IMG/VR virus record: IMGVR_UViG_3300032304_000554
Location: 1-43,960 of that record
From: a virus
DNA: 43,960 bases
Strand: one strand, 5' to 3'
In this document: piece by piece, positions 8,676-19,600 of the stretch
Layout of the letters: every line of letters begins with the position of its first letter
How positions within the stretch are numbered: the first letter of the stretch is position 1
Translations under genes and position numbers: made by a program
Notes under the pieces: generated by a model
Database searches by the model: none
The model's input: only the letters and a program-made list of their open reading frames with translations
Told to the model about the DNA's origin: nothing

Positions 8676-10583
8676 TTATGACGCCAATGGAATTGTTTGA
8701 TCCCAATCCCAACCGCCAGTTTTTAATATAAAAACTCTAACTTCTCTAGTTACGTTGATTGGCTGACCTGCAATCGCTGCTGTATCAAATGCAAGGCCTG
8801 TTAGTCCCGACTGACTAGATCCTGAAATATCTGTTAAGAAGTTAGCAGACGTTGGATTTCTCAAAGCATTGATATTCAATGAGGTTCCTGCGTTTGATAA
8901 AATATTACACAAAATCCTAGCTTCTGTAAGTAATTCAAAATTCCCCGGAGGTGCAAGATTATTCAATATTTCGTTGATAATATAAACATTTGGCTTACCG
9001 TCTGATAAATCTATCGAGAAAACCAACGTTCTAGATCTAACATAGGTGTCAACATAATTCTTAGTAGCAGCGTCCTGCGCATCCGTAGGATCAGCAATGG
9101 ATTTGATCTTGGCTGTGCCGTTGAGAACAACGTTACGAATTGGATCTAATTCTAGATCCTGATCTACTAAATTTGTAGAGATTCTGTTATCTTCAATGGT
9201 GATATACGGAGTATCTAGAAGAGCGCCGGGGCCAATGTTAATCTCTGTTTGTTTACCAAAAGAACTAACACCTGCAATCTGCGTAACTGCGGCAGTTAGT
9301 CTAAACGTTTTGTCAGGAGAGGTTGTTAGCTGTTCTAAAAGAGGAACTCCGTCGATGGCATAATATTTGTTTTGTTTTAGATTAATATGTTCTGTGCTGT
9401 TCCATGCAGATCCTAATAATGCAGGAATACTATTATCGTAGCCTATCGCTGTATTGGTCTGTGCTGATTCTCCTGCAGGTTTAGCCCATACAAATGCATG
9501 AGAAGTACTACCCTGCACTATAACTCCGCCCGATGATGCAGTGTCGTCTGTAGGGGATGAACCGTCTGTAAGACCCAGAACAATATTTTTATCTTCTATG
9601 GTTACATTTGAAGTGTTAATTGTAGTAGTTGTACCTTGTACAGTTAAATCTCCTATAACTGTTAGAGATCCACCTATATTAACTTGACTGTCTGCAAAGG
9701 TTGGATCGTTGTACAGATCTATTGTTCTAGTTGTACTGAAAATTCTAACTGCATCTTCTTGGTTAATACCTTTTCTTACGTTGAGAATTAAATCTCGATC
9801 TGTTGATGTGTTTTGTAAAACTACATTTCCATTGTTAACTACAAATCCGCCGTTACCTGCATCGCCAACAACTAGGCCCAAATCTCTGGTAATTCTAACC
9901 TGGCCGTCAATGGTGTTGGATGTATCGCGACGAACATATGTAGTTGCATCGGCTCCACCTAATTTTTCTGAATTGGTTACTGTTGCCTTGAATTTTAAAT
10001 TAGACAATGTGCCTGAATTAAATCCTGGATCAATGTTTCCGGAAAATCCGTCAATGGCATTTTTAGGAGTAAACGAATCTTTGGCAAATATACCTAGCAA
10101 AATACCGTTGTTATATAACAAGGTTATAACTCGTGTTTGGTTTAACGTATCAAGTATGCTTCTAACCTGTAGGCCACTAATGCCTTGTATTGCAGAATAC
10201 AATGGTGCCAATAATATAGGATCAGTTCCGTCAAAAAAGAACAGTTGTTTTTCAACATCGTTAAACCATAAGTCACCGATGCCTAATGTCGACGGTCGTG
10301 TGCTAGAAATGGTTGCAGAACTTACCGGAACAAATTGTGTTCCGTTATATACCTTTACTTTTGATTCTGTTGAATCAAACCAAATCTGTCCTCTGATTGG
10401 TCGAACCGGTGCAGAAACTGAAGAAAAGTTTTCCAGCAGTTTGATAAAATTTTCGTTCAGCGTTTCGCCAAACCCGCTATAATTTTTGCCTATTAAGGTC
10501 AAGTCGGTAGAGTTAGAATCAATTTGGCCATCTGCCACTGTTGAAACTATAGTACCGTCTGTTTTATTAATTTGATATGCCAT
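8676..10583 (-). CDS. Tail fibre paralogue 2
   Basis: 635 aa. Seen: the shared N-terminal anchor at residues 1-128 (G-K-N-Y-S-G-F-G-E-T-L-N-E-N-F, two W-F-D/N repeats). Then a shaft containing L-T-V-Q-G-T-T-T-T-I-N and V-T-I-E-D-K-N-I-V-L-G, a motif often seen in marine phage fibres. A-A-T-K-N-Y-V-D lies before the last about 130 residues. The C-terminal part (residues 510-635) is a compact domain ending in a short Trp-rich segment (G-G-W-D-W-D). No assembly chaperone follows directly. Inference: a trimeric tail or baseplate fibre with its own host-contact end. Confidence 0.68.
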   Translation of the reverse strand: MAYQINKTDGTIVSTVADGQIDSNSTDLTLIGKNYSGFGETLNENFIKLLENFSSVSAPVRPIRGQIWFDSTESKVKVYNGTQFVPVSSATISSTRPSTLGIGDLWFNDVEKQLFFFDGTDPILLAPLYSAIQGISGLQVRSILDTLNQTRVITLLYNNGILLGIFAKDSFTPKNAIDGFSGNIDPGFNSGTLSNLKFKATVTNSEKLGGADATTYVRRDTSNTIDGQVRITRDLGLVVGDAGNGGFVVNNGNVVLQNTSTDRDLILNVRKGINQEDAVRIFSTTRTIDLYNDPTFADSQVNIGGSLTVIGDLTVQGTTTTINTSNVTIEDKNIVLGLTDGSSPTDDTASSGGVIVQGSTSHAFVWAKPAGESAQTNTAIGYDNSIPALLGSAWNSTEHINLKQNKYYAIDGVPLLEQLTTSPDKTFRLTAAVTQIAGVSSFGKQTEINIGPGALLDTPYITIEDNRISTNLVDQDLELDPIRNVVLNGTAKIKSIADPTDAQDAATKNYVDTYVRSRTLVFSIDLSDGKPNVYIINEILNNLAPPGNFELLTEARILCNILSNAGTSLNINALRNPTSANFLTDISGSSQSGLTGLAFDTAAIAGQPINVTREVRVFILKTGGWDWDQTIPLAS

Positions 10584-10600
10584 TTTTTATCCCGAATACT

Positions 10601-12937
10601 TTAGAATCTAGGTGGTCCAGATCTAATAATGTAGTTAATAGTTAGATACGGATTCATTATACCGATCGGTGTTGACAACGTAAAATCTGAACTAGGTTTC
10701 TTAATTGGACCAGATTCATCTAGGTATTGAGCCTGACCTGGTGCTGTTGGACCTAGGCCTGTTCTACCCGGAGCATTGATAGTGGTATCAATTCTAACAG
10801 CCGAATACTGAATGTTATTGACAATCATGTTGTGACTGTGGTCTGGAAGATTACCTAGTGTCAGTGTTACTGAGCTTTGACCTGCATTGCCGCCCACATT
10901 ATCTGCGTTGGTATCGTTTACTCTATCAGCATTTCCGCCGCCGGCATCAACAATAATACCAGCACCTGTCGGAACTGTAAGATTATTGTCCATGTTATCT
11001 CGGCCTAGGGGAAATCTTCCTCTAAGGTCCGGAAGTTTAAATGTACCAAACCCTATCGATGCAGTTCCGTAGATATTACCAATAGTGTCATATAAATCTA
11101 GATACTTAACTTGTTCTATTTCTGATCCGTCGCATAGTAGATATCCGTAAGGAACATTTTGTCCAGCAAACGGAAGGATAGAACCAATTGGTACTCCTAG
11201 GTCTCCGATAAACGTATCTCTAGACTCTTTAATAAGACCTGCCGTGGCAGATCCTTTTCTTCCTGGAATGTTAAGACTTGTTCCAGCTGCAAGCGGCAAC
11301 ACTGCACCGCCAGAAAATACTGATATTCTAAATCTAGTCGAACTTGGTACTGCAATTACATAATATGAGCCGCCTGCTGTAAGACCATTGGCGCTGACAT
11401 TAGGTGTGAACAAATCACCAATGTTTAAATTGTGATTTACGTCGGTAACACTAGTATAGTCAACGTCTATTTGAATAATTCTAAATTCGGTAGATATCGA
11501 CGGTGTTGATAAACTCGGACGATACACTAATATTTGATCTTGCGCTTGCGATCTGTTAGGAAAGGGTTCGCTTTTTCCGCTGATAATATTTGCAGTCAAA
11601 GTGGTATTAAAGATCTTTGTATAACTTCCTATTTGTCCATCGAACTGAATCGCCGGGGCTGTAATATCTCCTGCTATTCTAAAAGTAGTTACGTCTTTTA
11701 AATTGGTTGCAGTATTGGCATTACCGCTGATATTACCCTGCAATACACCCTGAATTTCATCTGCAATAACTGTTTTAGCTCTAACTGTATTCCATCGTTT
11801 AGATAGAGATCCAACATTAAATGTATCGGTGGTCTTGGGTAAGAGGTTTCGAACTTGGGTAGTTCCAGACACATCAAGATCTTGTCCGATGATTAAATTT
11901 TTATTGATGCCTACGCCACCAGCAACTCGAAGAGCACCGTTTAAAGAATTAGTGCTGTCTGCGATGTTGGTTATATTAACTATACCGGTGGTCTGTATGT
12001 TACCAACAACGTCCAATGCTTCGTCCGGAACTGCTTTGTTAATACCAACATTATCATCTAAAATTCTTAAAATAGTATTAGGAATGCCGGCTCGGTTAAT
12101 CTGTAAATCTATACTGCTACCCGATGTAGAGTTATAAATTTTAGCTGCTGTAGATGTTGTAGAAATATTAAAATTGTTATCCGGTCCTAGAGTAAGACCG
12201 CCTGATCCTCGAATATTAAAATTTTGTTCTACGGTGTTAGTGATGTCGGATCGTAGGAATCGTCCTGCTGGTACATTAGTTCCAGCAACCACCAACGAGT
12301 CAGCACTAGATGCAGTTCCATAAAATTTACTAAAAATTCCCTCTACTGCTCTGTTGGTTAAATTTATACCTGTTCGTATAATATCAAAACCTTCAATAAT
12401 GATCTTTGGTGTAAATGTATCTTTACTAATAATCTGGATCGGAATATCAGCAATATAGAATACTAAAATTGATCGATTGTTGTTGTCTGAGTCGGAAAGA
12501 GATTCTACCACCGGGCCGTATCTCAAACCATCTATAGTGCTTTCTGTAGGACCAACTAAAATCCATCGATTGCCGGTGTAGATTCTCAACTGTTGATTGG
12601 TAGTATCTACCCATAATTCTCCAACACTAGAGGTTTCAGTTGGAGGCTCTACTGCACCTTTTTGTATACTACTAGCTGCCTTCCAAACTCCACCGTCGTA
12701 TATTTTTAAAATTTTATCTGAGGTGTCATACCACAATTGTCCCTCAGTAGGGTTGACTGGCTGATCTGTGCTGGCAAAATTTTCTAGTAGTGCTAAAAAA
12801 TTTTCAGCAATTAATTGTCCATATCCTGCAACATTTCTTCCGGGGAAAGTCAAACTGGTATCAGTGCTTGACGTGTTGTCAAATACCGTTAAAGGACTTT
12901 TGTTATTTCTGTCTGTATAGTTAACAATATATGGCAT
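10601..12937 (-). CDS. Tail fibre paralogue 1 with gp12-type tail collar domain
   Basis: 778 aa. Seen: a divergent version of the shared anchor (residues 1-130; G-R-N-V-A-G-Y-G-Q-L-I-A-E-N-F). A long shaft with G-G-V-G-I-N-K-N-L-I repeats follows. At residues about 580-660 is a phage Tail Collar domain: P-I-G-S-I-L-P-F-A-G, Y-G-Y-L-L-C-D-G-S, then F-K-L-P-D-L-R-G-R-F. An H-S-H pair (L-P-D-H-S-H-N) follows and the protein ends with N-Y-I-I-R-S. Known: T4 gp12, the short tail fibre, carries this collar and uses HxH histidines to hold metal ions in its receptor-binding tip. Inference: this is the functional counterpart of the short tail fibre, though its N-terminus belongs to the local fibre family rather than to gp12. 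Confidence 0.75.
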   Translation of the reverse strand: MPYIVNYTDRNNKSPLTVFDNTSSTDTSLTFPGRNVAGYGQLIAENFLALLENFASTDQPVNPTEGQLWYDTSDKILKIYDGGVWKAASSIQKGAVEPPTETSSVGELWVDTTNQQLRIYTGNRWILVGPTESTIDGLRYGPVVESLSDSDNNNRSILVFYIADIPIQIISKDTFTPKIIIEGFDIIRTGINLTNRAVEGIFSKFYGTASSADSLVVAGTNVPAGRFLRSDITNTVEQNFNIRGSGGLTLGPDNNFNISTTSTAAKIYNSTSGSSIDLQINRAGIPNTILRILDDNVGINKAVPDEALDVVGNIQTTGIVNITNIADSTNSLNGALRVAGGVGINKNLIIGQDLDVSGTTQVRNLLPKTTDTFNVGSLSKRWNTVRAKTVIADEIQGVLQGNISGNANTATNLKDVTTFRIAGDITAPAIQFDGQIGSYTKIFNTTLTANIISGKSEPFPNRSQAQDQILVYRPSLSTPSISTEFRIIQIDVDYTSVTDVNHNLNIGDLFTPNVSANGLTAGGSYYVIAVPSSTRFRISVFSGGAVLPLAAGTSLNIPGRKGSATAGLIKESRDTFIGDLGVPIGSILPFAGQNVPYGYLLCDGSEIEQVKYLDLYDTIGNIYGTASIGFGTFKLPDLRGRFPLGRDNMDNNLTVPTGAGIIVDAGGGNADRVNDTNADNVGGNAGQSSVTLTLGNLPDHSHNMIVNNIQYSAVRIDTTINAPGRTGLGPTAPGQAQYLDESGPIKKPSSDFTLSTPIGIMNPYLTINYIIRSGPPRF

Positions 12938-12939
12938 GT

Positions 12940-13599
12940 TTAGACCTCAGTGAAACCAGTTAAACTTTGTACACGCACTGTGTAATCAATTTGCAACAGT
13001 CTGTTTAAAGATTTTTGTACAGGATGGAAAATAACATGAGTTAATAATTTTCCTTCTCCGTCTGGATTGTAACTTTTTAATCCCAACTCATCGAAAACAA
13101 ACGTGCCACTTAAATCTCTGCTGTTATCAAATGCTTCTTGGCCAACTGGCTCGCCAAAATCTAACAAGCATGTTATAAAAATGTCGCTGTAGGTAGCTCC
13201 GCTAAGATGCCTAATTTCCATTTTATTTCTAGAAGGATCAATATTTTCTACAGAATTTTGATCAACTACTTTTCTATAAGTTTGATTATATAAGCTGGAA
13301 TTAACTCCGATTGTGTTAGTGGTCAAATATGTAATTAACCCGGTCGGATCAACTGAAGTTCCGCCGTTCCCAAATGCCATCTCATATACAGTACCTCGAC
13401 CTTGATTACTCAAGCTCTGTACCATGGCCACTGACATGTTTTCATAGTGAATTGCGTTACGTTTATCTTGAAAGACTTCGCCGGTTTGAGGATCCCAAAT
13501 CTTTATGTGTCCTTCAAAGTGAAATCCTCCCAGCTCATTTACACCGCTAGGCGATGGTTGATTATTTTGATTTTTTGGCATGTTTTCTTGTTCCATCAT
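12940..13599 (-). CDS. Tail/baseplate-associated structural protein, unknown role
   Basis: 219 aa if started at 13599, 213 aa from the ATG at 13581. The later start is plausible because the late promoter AATAAATA ends one base before the first ATG, so a transcript starting a few bases downstream would leave no leader for it. Seen: a G-x-I-K-I-W-D-P-x-T-G-E-V strand segment, then R-N-A-I-H-Y-E-N-M-S and a globular beta-rich body (F-V-F-D-E-L-G-L near residue 175). No signal peptide. The motif set looks like a conserved structural protein of marine T4-like phages, but I cannot name a T4 equivalent. Its place between the giant protein and the fibres suggests a connector or adaptor on the baseplate. 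Confidence 0.6.
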   Translation of the reverse strand: MMEQENMPKNQNNQPSPSGVNELGGFHFEGHIKIWDPQTGEVFQDKRNAIHYENMSVAMVQSLSNQGRGTVYEMAFGNGGTSVDPTGLITYLTTNTIGVNSSLYNQTYRKVVDQNSVENIDPSRNKMEIRHLSGATYSDIFITCLLDFGEPVGQEAFDNSRDLSGTFVFDELGLKSYNPDGEGKLLTHVIFHPVQKSLNRLLQIDYTVRVQSLTGFTEV

Positions 13600-13600
13600 G

Positions 13601-13608
13601 TATTTATT
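13601..13608 (-). promoter_or_regulatory. Late promoter AATAAATA before the 219-aa gene
   Basis: The minus strand reads GAATAAATACATGATGG, so the box almost touches the first possible ATG. It sits in the gap between the giant gene and the 219-aa gene. It would start a transcript covering the adaptor and fibre genes and argues for the ATG at 13581 as the working start. Confidence 0.6.
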
Positions 13609-16600
13609 CGGGCAATCTAGTAGACTTTTTAGCTATGAAAGTTGGTATAGCGCCGGTATTTTCTAGGAAGGTAGCACCAGCAGATGCAGTATCTAATCCC
13701 TTATCATACCAAGTTTTACCTATTCTACGAATTATGGTTATTCTAGTTCCTGCGGGTGCAGCTTCGGATAGTCTAATATATGCTGTTTCTCCGTCTACTG
13801 AAAATTCAGCTTGTATTAATTCGTCGGCTGCAGGGCTTACAGTACCTTGCAATTCGTTGTAAACGCTAATTGGATCTTTTCTTAATCTGCGTCCGCCTAC
13901 GAAAACTTCTAATTCATAGCAAGGACCAAACTCCTCAGGAATTGCAGTTTGACTATCAGTTCCTCTAAACCAACTAGTTTTGTTGACTTTGTTAGGAACA
14001 AAGGCCAACGGTCCTATTGAAGTAGTACTGCCGTCGCCAACGAAGTCTGTTCTTTCCTGGGATTCAGTATAAGGAATTGATTCCTGAGGTCCGCAATCAA
14101 CTATTCTTGATTCAATTAAATGATTTTCAGGAATAGAAGTTCCAAAAATTCCACGTCTTAGTTTTGATAATGTGGTAGCTGTTTTTTCAAAATACGAAAT
14201 ACGTTCTCCATTGATCAATACAATTCCAGGCAAGTTTCTAGAGGCATCAGGCACAGTAAGACCGCTAGTATCGCTGACATACATCACTGTATCATAATAA
14301 GTGAGATCTTTTGTCAACACAACATCGTCTGATTCTGAATGACGCTTGTACTGATAGATATTCAACATGTCTTTGTGTATTTCGTATGCAACCGGGTCTG
14401 TAAATACCGACGATCCAAATTGTAAAATTTTAATTTTATCAGTTGAATGATTGTTGTTGTAATCATATGGATCCACATCTACATTAGTGGTCAAGTACAC
14501 CACACCTCGAGGAACTGATACTTTAAAATCCACATCTCTGGTCAATCGAACACCGTTTTTGTATACCCATACATAGCTGATATCTAAAGGCACTGCTCTT
14601 AATTTATAAGCAGTTTGACCTCCGGTGTACTCGTCCTGGATGATATCCATTGTAGGATACTCTGAGAACCAAGTAATTGTTATTTCATCATCCTCAACCA
14701 TAGTAACTGACGGGTTGATTATTAAGTCGTTGTTGACAAATGTATATTCTGCATCAAGATCAACTTCTATTTTAATTCGATCGCCTAAAGAAAGATTTTC
14801 TTCATTGATTATTAATTCTTTGGCCACTCCGTCATAGTCATAGTCTTGAATAAATGTTTGTAATTCCTGATTAATAAAAACTTGAATGTTAGATGGCAAT
14901 ATTGCGCCGGCTAATTTTTCTGGGTCTCTACCTAACAATATTGTATTGTTGGTGCCATCATAGATTACTACTTCTGAATCTACTCCTGTTAGTGCTAGTC
15001 CATTTACCTCAACAATAACACTTGATTTTACCGATCCTCTTGCCAATGAAACAAAATTATCTAATGCAAAATTTCTAGTGCTACCATCATATGTGGCTGT
15101 CTGCTGATTGATTCTAATTATAGAATATCCTGCAGAATCAGTATCAGTGCCGCCACCAAGACATATTATTTTAATCACAGAGGCTCTATCCGGATTATTA
15201 CCAAATCTTACTAATGTTCTTCCAATAGCGTCTACAAATTCTTCACTAGAAATAAACTCAACATCAGCAACAATACCGTTTACTGTGACCAGCACCTGCG
15301 ATGTTTCTTGAAAACTTGCATCGGTCAAGAATAAATTAGTTTCGCCGTCAGCAATAAACTCTTGATAATCACGTATAGCAAGTCCACCAACACCTACTGA
15401 GAAAATTTCAATATAAGAAGTTTCAGCAGGCTCTGTTACAAATTGGATTTGATTGTTTACATAATCAATATCGTAATGAACGCCTATTTGTTGTTTGATT
15501 TTATCAACATACACTATCACCGATGATGCTTCAAAAATTCTTAGTCCTATATCAAAATTTCGTGTGCTGCCGTCTGATATTGTAATCTTGTTTTGAATTG
15601 GCGCAGTTCCTGTGCTCGGAGCATCAAATACTGTTATGCTGAGACTGTCTAGCACTTGTCCAGGAATTATTTCCTCGGGTGCAGGTACTTGATCAGGGTT
15701 AATAAACTGACCACCATCTATTGATATTTCTTCTGCTGTGATACCGTTGGCTGTAGAATATGCTCCCCCAGTATTTGACAATACACCGCCACTGACTAGA
15801 GTATCAAGGATGGTAGGATCTGTAATTGTAACTGAGCCGTCACTTTCCTCTGGTCTAAAAATCAACGTGTCGCCGGCATTGGTCTGAATATAAATTCCTA
15901 CTGGAATAACTCTAGTAGATCCGTCTCCGATAAATGTAGGCATTTGAGCGTTGGGGTTTGTGGCTGAAGTAGAATCCCAATTTTCATTAAAGTTCGGATC
16001 GTCTATTCTAATAGTTGGTTGTTCTGGAATTTCTGCTTCGTACTGAAGGTTAAGAATATCCCTATCTCTAGAAAAACCAGCTCTCTTTAGATATACGTTA
16101 ATTTTTTGCCCTTCTGTTGGAGTAAATGGCAATACAACATCTGTAGTGCTTCCGTCAACTATAACATAATAGTCCGAATTGGCTTCTACAGAATCCCAGG
16201 TGTCTGTAAACCACGGTAATGCATCCCAACCGCCAGTGACGTCAAATGTTGTGCCTTGTATCTTAACTCCACCAAAGTCAATTCCGGTCATCAGTTGATT
16301 TAGATCTTTAGATCGCATACCTGCATCTGGTGAGTAGTATCGATTAATTCTGTTTACACTGTCTAAGATGTCGTCATTGATTTCGTAACTAATGCTCACG
16401 CTGGATCTAAACGAAGGCGCTTGATTAAAGATTAATTTTCCTTTTAACTGTTCAGCTGAGTCAACTATAGTTTTATACAAACTAATTGAATATTCATTTT
16501 TAAGAACTATTTCGTCGTTGAGAATCACAGTAATTTTAGATTTATCTCTAGTCGGTGGATACTTTAAATCAAATACACTGCTTGATCCTGATGCAACAAA

Positions 16601-19600
16601 TTCTTCAGATCTTGCAAATGTACCATAAACGCCGTCTTTGGTAATTCTGTCAAATTTTATTCCTAATCTAAGAGCTCGTATTTTTGAATCGCCTATTACA
16701 GCCGATGCCGTGGCAGTGTCTTGTGAAGTGCCGTTACCTCCTACTAATAGTACAGTAGGTGCTTTGGTATAACCAGTACCGGGATTGTTTACTTGTATAG
16801 AAACAACTCTACCGCTGGAAATAAATGCTGTGGCCGATGCTCCTGTTCCGTCCCCTTCTATTGACACTTTCGGAACGGAACTGTAATTAGATCCACTAGC
16901 TGTCACAGCGATTGCAACTACAGAGAACGAATTGTTATCTTTCCACCACTTCCACGGGTACATATCTAACTCGCCGCCGGAGTTAGAATTAACTGGTAAT
17001 ATCTGATTGTCAATTGTAGAATATATCGGCGGAAGATCAAAGTCCGTTACCGCAGCACCGTATCTATCTATTGATTCATAGGCGCTGGTATAATTTCGTA
17101 TAGTGGTTCTATAAGGTTTTACTTCATTAATATAATCAACATAAGATTCTAAGTTGTCATTTCTATAATTTAATTTTTGTTTTAGCAGTCCGACATTATG
17201 TGTAGCTCTTAATAAACTGGTTTTAAATGCCCAGTCTACATATTGTTGTTCAGCAAATACATATCTGATGCTGTTAAAGAATAATCGATTCCATTCAACT
17301 TTATTCTCGCCAATTAGAATATCATTCTTGACAGTTTGTAGAATGATCCTTAATTCTTTTGTATTTTCAATATCATACAAATCTGTGTCAAAGGACTTGA
17401 CATTGTCAAACCCTACTCCCGATACAGTAGGATCGTATAATGTATCTAAAAATTCAAAAGTTCCGTTTTCTCGACCAACTAGACGATACTTGTCAAAGAA
17501 CTGGTCTCCCTGGTCGGATATTTTTTCTAAGACAGCCCACCCACCATTGCCGTATTCCTTGACACGAATTAAGTCGCCTAGTTCTGTTTGAATTTCTGGT
17601 TCTTCGTAGGTAGCAACAAGTTCTGCGATTACTCTTGTTGTAGGTGTAAATCCGTCTTTCCACCAATCAATATATCTCCAAAATCTCGAAACATCATATG
17701 CTTGAGTTCTTGTTCTAAAGAAAACTCGTCTACCGTCGTCCCACGAATAAATGCTCCATAGTCCGTTTTGTTCTTCATCTGATGATACAAGAACGGAAAA
17801 TTTTCTAATTGAAGCAGATGCAACTGTGTATTTTCTTCCGCCTGTGACTACTGTAACTGATCCTAATCTGCCTTGTTGATCAAAGTTACCAAATGCTTCG
17901 GCTCCTATACCGTCACCGTCGATAACAATCGGACAAGGAGATTTGTTTTTATATCCGAAACCAGGATCAACAACTTCTATAGATTCAATAGTACCATCAA
18001 CGATCACAGCTCTAATCACTGCTTGTTTGACTCTAATTGTACCAACAATACCTAAATCAAGCAAAGTATCTACTACCGCATCATATTGATTTAATTCTGG
18101 AACTGGTGCATCTTCGCTAGATGTTAATGCTGTAAAGTCTATGATATCACTAAACGGCTGTGCTGTTAATAGATTGTTTATATAGGTTATGGTATTCTTT
18201 AGAGCAGGCAATCTGTCAATAAACATACTCTGTCTTGGTCTAAAAGAAATACCGTATTTTTGTTTTTGCGGCAAGTTTACATCAGGTACACGATTACCTG
18301 CAGAATCAAATCCTATTAAACTGTCAATCCATTTTGTTTCTAAACTCTGAGACGGTATGTCATCTGCAACGTTTTCAGAAATTATTTGATATTCGTTGTG
18401 TATTTCATTGAGATTTTTATCTCCCTTTGAAAACAATATGTTGAGTAATGCTGTGTTATCAACTAGTTGTGTATCAAAATTAAAAGTTAAAATAGTATCG
18501 CTACCGGCAAGTCCGATAAAGGATAGCCCAGCGGCAGCTGGATCTCTTATTAATATTTCAACTTCGGCTCCGGATAATTTTCTTTTCTTTGTGCTAGTTG
18601 GAATAGTTGTCTTGGTTTTGACCCAATAATAGTATACGGTGCCTGTGGGCTCACCGGTAACTGTGTTAAACAAAGTTCTAAAAGAGTAAACATCATCGTT
18701 AGGATGTAAAGGTTGTCCACTAATACCAAGTGACAATCCTTCAGTGGTATCAGCTATTCCGGCCCACTCCGATGGCAACAGCAACGACTCAACCCACTCG
18801 CAAACTTGGATCACTGCGCCTTCTGCTAATTTGCCCCAGTTGGATGAGATATAAGCTGTATCGCCTTGTTCATAATATAGCCACTTTGCCTTTGAGATAT
18901 CCCACCATAATTCACCTACATGTTTTTCTGCCCATGCAAGGTCCGCATCTGTAACTACACCTTCTACTCCTACGCTATAAATTGCAGGATCGTATTCGGT
19001 TTTGAATTTTAATTCTTGATCTGCTAGACCAAGTATCTTGTACTTGGCGGGGTCTACAATATCTAGATCGGACACTTTAAAATTAGATACATTATTGTAT
19101 AGTGCTACTCCTCTAGCTTTAGATATATCAGCTGTAGGCAGTTGAAGCGCAATTGTTTCCCAAGAATTGACTGCTGGATTTTTCTTAAACAGTCTTACGT
19201 TTCCAATTTTTGAACCTTCGTACAATTCAAATCCGGATGATGTTATTCCGCTAGGCTCAATGTAATCAGGAGAGCCAACTACAATCACAGACCCTGCACA
19301 GTCAATGCTATAGCCAAAAGATTCAAACGGACTTAGGTCTGTTTGTAATTTTTCTGTTAGGAAGAACACACCATCTTTTTTCTCAAATACATAAACTCCG
19401 CCGGCATATCCTTTCTTGTCAAAGAACGTAGTCGTACCATCGTCGAACGTAGTTGCAGGAAAATCAAAAGTTACCGCTGATTCAAACGGGAAGTTTTTGG
19501 CTCCTACTATAATCTGTTGTCCGCCTGGATTAACACAAACACTCTGACCAAACCATTCGTTGGGATTGTCTTCGTAAGTTTCTAATTTTTGTTTAATCCT

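Noticed and set aside
1334-12937. Diversity-generating retroelement acting on the fibre genes
   Set aside because: No reverse transcriptase gene and no template-repeat copy of a fibre end was seen in the window; the shared fibre N-termini are diverged paralogues, not adenine-mutated copies.
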